A stretch of DNA of 64,000 bases from Peptoniphilus sp034090345 (lineage in GTDB: Bacteria > Bacillota > Clostridia > Tissierellales > Peptoniphilaceae). Position numbers and translations under genes: made by a program. The stretch spans positions 29,565-93,564 of the forward strand of contig NZ_JAXDSS010000015.1 of NCBI RefSeq assembly GCF_034090345.1, given 5' to 3'. Within the stretch, counting starts at the first letter, position 1. Each line of letters starts with the position of its first letter. Below the pieces are notes generated by a model. That model ran no database searches. It worked only from the letters and a program-made list of their open reading frames with translations, and was not told the origin of the DNA. Positions 62,897 to 64,000 of the stretch are shown one piece after another.

Positions 62897-63631
62897 ATGG
62901 AAAATATTAAAAAAGCAGCTGAACTTATAAAAAATAGTAAGAAAGTATTTGCTTTAACAGGAGCGGGGATAAGTACAGAGTCTGGAATACCTGATTTTAG
63001 GTCAAGTAGCGGATACTATAAAAAGTTTGATCCTATAAGAGCTCTCTCAGTTGATACAATGATTGGGGACCCTAAAAGATTTTATTCTGAAGGATATTTA
63101 ATTTTAAAGGATTTAAATGATAGAAAACCAAATAATGGACATATTGTATTGGCAAAGCTTGAAGAAGAGGGATATCTTTCAGGAATAATAACTCAAAATA
63201 TAGATAATTTACATTTTGAAGCAGGCAGTAAGAATGTATATGAAGTTCACGGAGAGACTAGAGGAGTGCACTGCATTAAATGTGGTGCTAAATATGACTT
63301 TAACTATTTGAAAAATAAGATTGAAGACGGAGAAATCCCTCCTAAGTGTGAAGAGTGTGGTGGGGTAGTTAGGTCAAATGTTGTAATGTTTGGTGATATG
63401 ATGCCAGACGATTACACAAAAGCTACTTATGAGTTACAAGATACAGATTTGTTGATTGTAATAGGTTCGAGCTTGACAGTAAGTCCTGTAAATTTTTTGC
63501 CAAGATATGTGGAGGATTTGATAATAATAAATAATACTCCCACTCCAGAAGATAGAAGAGCTAAGTTTGTTTTTAGAGAGAATTCTGGAGAAGTACTAAT
63601 GAATATTTATAATGAGGTAATGAATGGATAA
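62897..63631 (+). CDS. cobB: Sir2-family NAD-dependent protein deacylase
   Basis: Removes acyl groups from lysines using NAD. 244 residues: FALTGAGISTESGIPDFRS (NAD loop), TQNIDNLH, catalytic His in EVHGET, zinc cysteines CIKCG and CEECGG, and VIGSSLTVSPV. ATG after ACGAGGAG. Overlaps the following methyltransferase by 8 bases. Confidence 0.95.
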   Translation: MENIKKAAELIKNSKKVFALTGAGISTESGIPDFRSSSGYYKKFDPIRALSVDTMIGDPKRFYSEGYLILKDLNDRKPNNGHIVLAKLEEEGYLSGIITQNIDNLHFEAGSKNVYEVHGETRGVHCIKCGAKYDFNYLKNKIEDGEIPPKCEECGGVVRSNVVMFGDMMPDDYTKATYELQDTDLLIVIGSSLTVSPVNFLPRYVEDLIIINNTPTPEDRRAKFVFRENSGEVLMNIYNEVMNG

Positions 63632-64000
63632 TTATAAAGAGTTTGCAGCTGTGTATGATGAATTAATGTGGGATTTTGATTATAAAAAAGTTTATAAGTT
63701 TATAAAAGATACGGTTGAGCAAAATGGGAATCTTAAAGGCAAGTGTTTAGAATTAGGTTGTGGAACAGGAAATTTAACAGAATTTTTGGTAGATGACTTT
63801 GATGTGGATGCAATAGATTTGTCTGATGAGATGCTTGCCGTTGCATCTAATAAACTTGTAAATAAGAGTGTTAATTTTTATAAACAAGATATGCAAAATT
63901 TAATGTTCAATGTAAAATATGACTTAGTTGTATCAAGTTGTGATTCAATAAATTATATTTTGAAAGAAGAAGAATTAGAAAAATTATTTAAATGGGTTTA
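63624..64000 (+). CDS. Class I SAM-dependent methyltransferase, 3'-truncated by window
   Basis: The first 125 codons of a gene running off the window. Starts MDNYKEFAAVYDELM at ATG 63624 with GAGGT upstream, overlapping cobB. SAM motif I is LELGCGTGNL (about 49-58), then DAIDLSDEML and YDLVVSSCDSINY. The YDELM start is common among clostridial methyltransferases of unknown substrate. Confidence 0.88.
   Translation, partial: MDNYKEFAAVYDELMWDFDYKKVYKFIKDTVEQNGNLKGKCLELGCGTGNLTEFLVDDFDVDAIDLSDEMLAVASNKLVNKSVNFYKQDMQNLMFNVKYDLVVSSCDSINYILKEEELEKLFKWV

Noticed and set aside
1..64000. CRISPR arrays, tRNA or rRNA genes, reverse transcriptase, restriction-modification or toxin-antitoxin systems
   Set aside because: I looked for spaced direct repeats, tRNA-like clover leaves and characteristic protein motifs and saw none.

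Overview
The window is 64 kb of AT-rich DNA (estimated by eye at about 30% GC) that reads as the chromosome of an anaerobic, low-GC Gram-positive bacterium. Gene order (priA-def-fmt, rsmB-rlmN-prpC-prkC-rsgA-rpe-thiN, cdaA-cdaR, rplU-prp-rpmA-obgE-yhbY-nadD-yqeK-lcp-rsfS), frequent TTG/GTG starts behind strong AGGAGG-type ribosome sites, T-boxes and an FMN riboswitch all point to the Firmicutes. Class III ribonucleotide reductase and the three [FeFe]-hydrogenase maturases indicate anaerobic life. I would guess Tissierellia/Peptoniphilaceae, but that is inference. I saw no rRNA, tRNA, CRISPR array or phage genes.

Layout. 1-9.5 kb: a tightly packed operon running from the end of priA through translation and rRNA modification genes, the PrpC/PrkC phosphatase-kinase pair, rsgA, rpe and thiN, closed by a terminator. 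9.6-16 kb: a DUF5317 membrane protein, the c-di-AMP synthase CdaA and its regulator CdaR, a two-component system, an orphan lipoprotein and a small membrane protein; then a convergent recX/GIY-YIG pair. 17-26 kb: an FHA/SEDS/PBP cell-wall module, ispD-ispF, a transaldolase-like gene, glpX, rho, a TrmH-type methylase and a DUF6873 gene. 26-28 kb: an M20 amidohydrolase, a decayed CPBP protease fragment and a molybdate-binding Mop protein. 28-37 kb: thrS under a threonine T-box, two orphan secreted/anchored proteins, and ilvN-C-D-B under an isoleucine T-box. 37-42 kb: an MBL-fold hydrolase divergent from hydE-hydG-hydF plus an unlisted 49-residue membrane peptide. 42-47.5 kb: the L21/Prp/L27 operon with its leader, then obgE to ridA. 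47.7-50.4 kb: an orphan membrane protein and a Na/Pi cotransporter on the minus strand, separated by a perfect 23-bp inverted repeat. 50.5-54.2 kb: the FMN-riboswitch-controlled ribD-ribE-ribBA-ribH operon. 54.2-56.9 kb: nrdD-nrdG on the minus strand behind a clear promoter flanked by two NrdR-like boxes.

The accessory part is about 57-62.9 kb. It holds remnants of three different insertion-sequence families (an IS30-like fossil, a frameshifted IS1182-like transposase and a frameshifted, internally deleted IS110-like transposase) among a thioredoxin-fold protein, an isochorismatase-family hydrolase, a DUF4364 regulator and a CPBP protease. The window ends with a sirtuin and the start of a SAM methyltransferase.

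I found no convincing new multi-gene system such as a defence island or reverse-transcriptase cassette. The most unusual items are an apparent AUA start codon for ribD, the perfect palindrome at 48.6 kb, the paired NrdR boxes spaced 42 bp apart, the CxxS thioredoxin-fold protein with a C-terminal helical extension, Rho with three N-terminal repeats, and the noncoding flank of the IS110 remnant that could be a bridge-RNA fossil.
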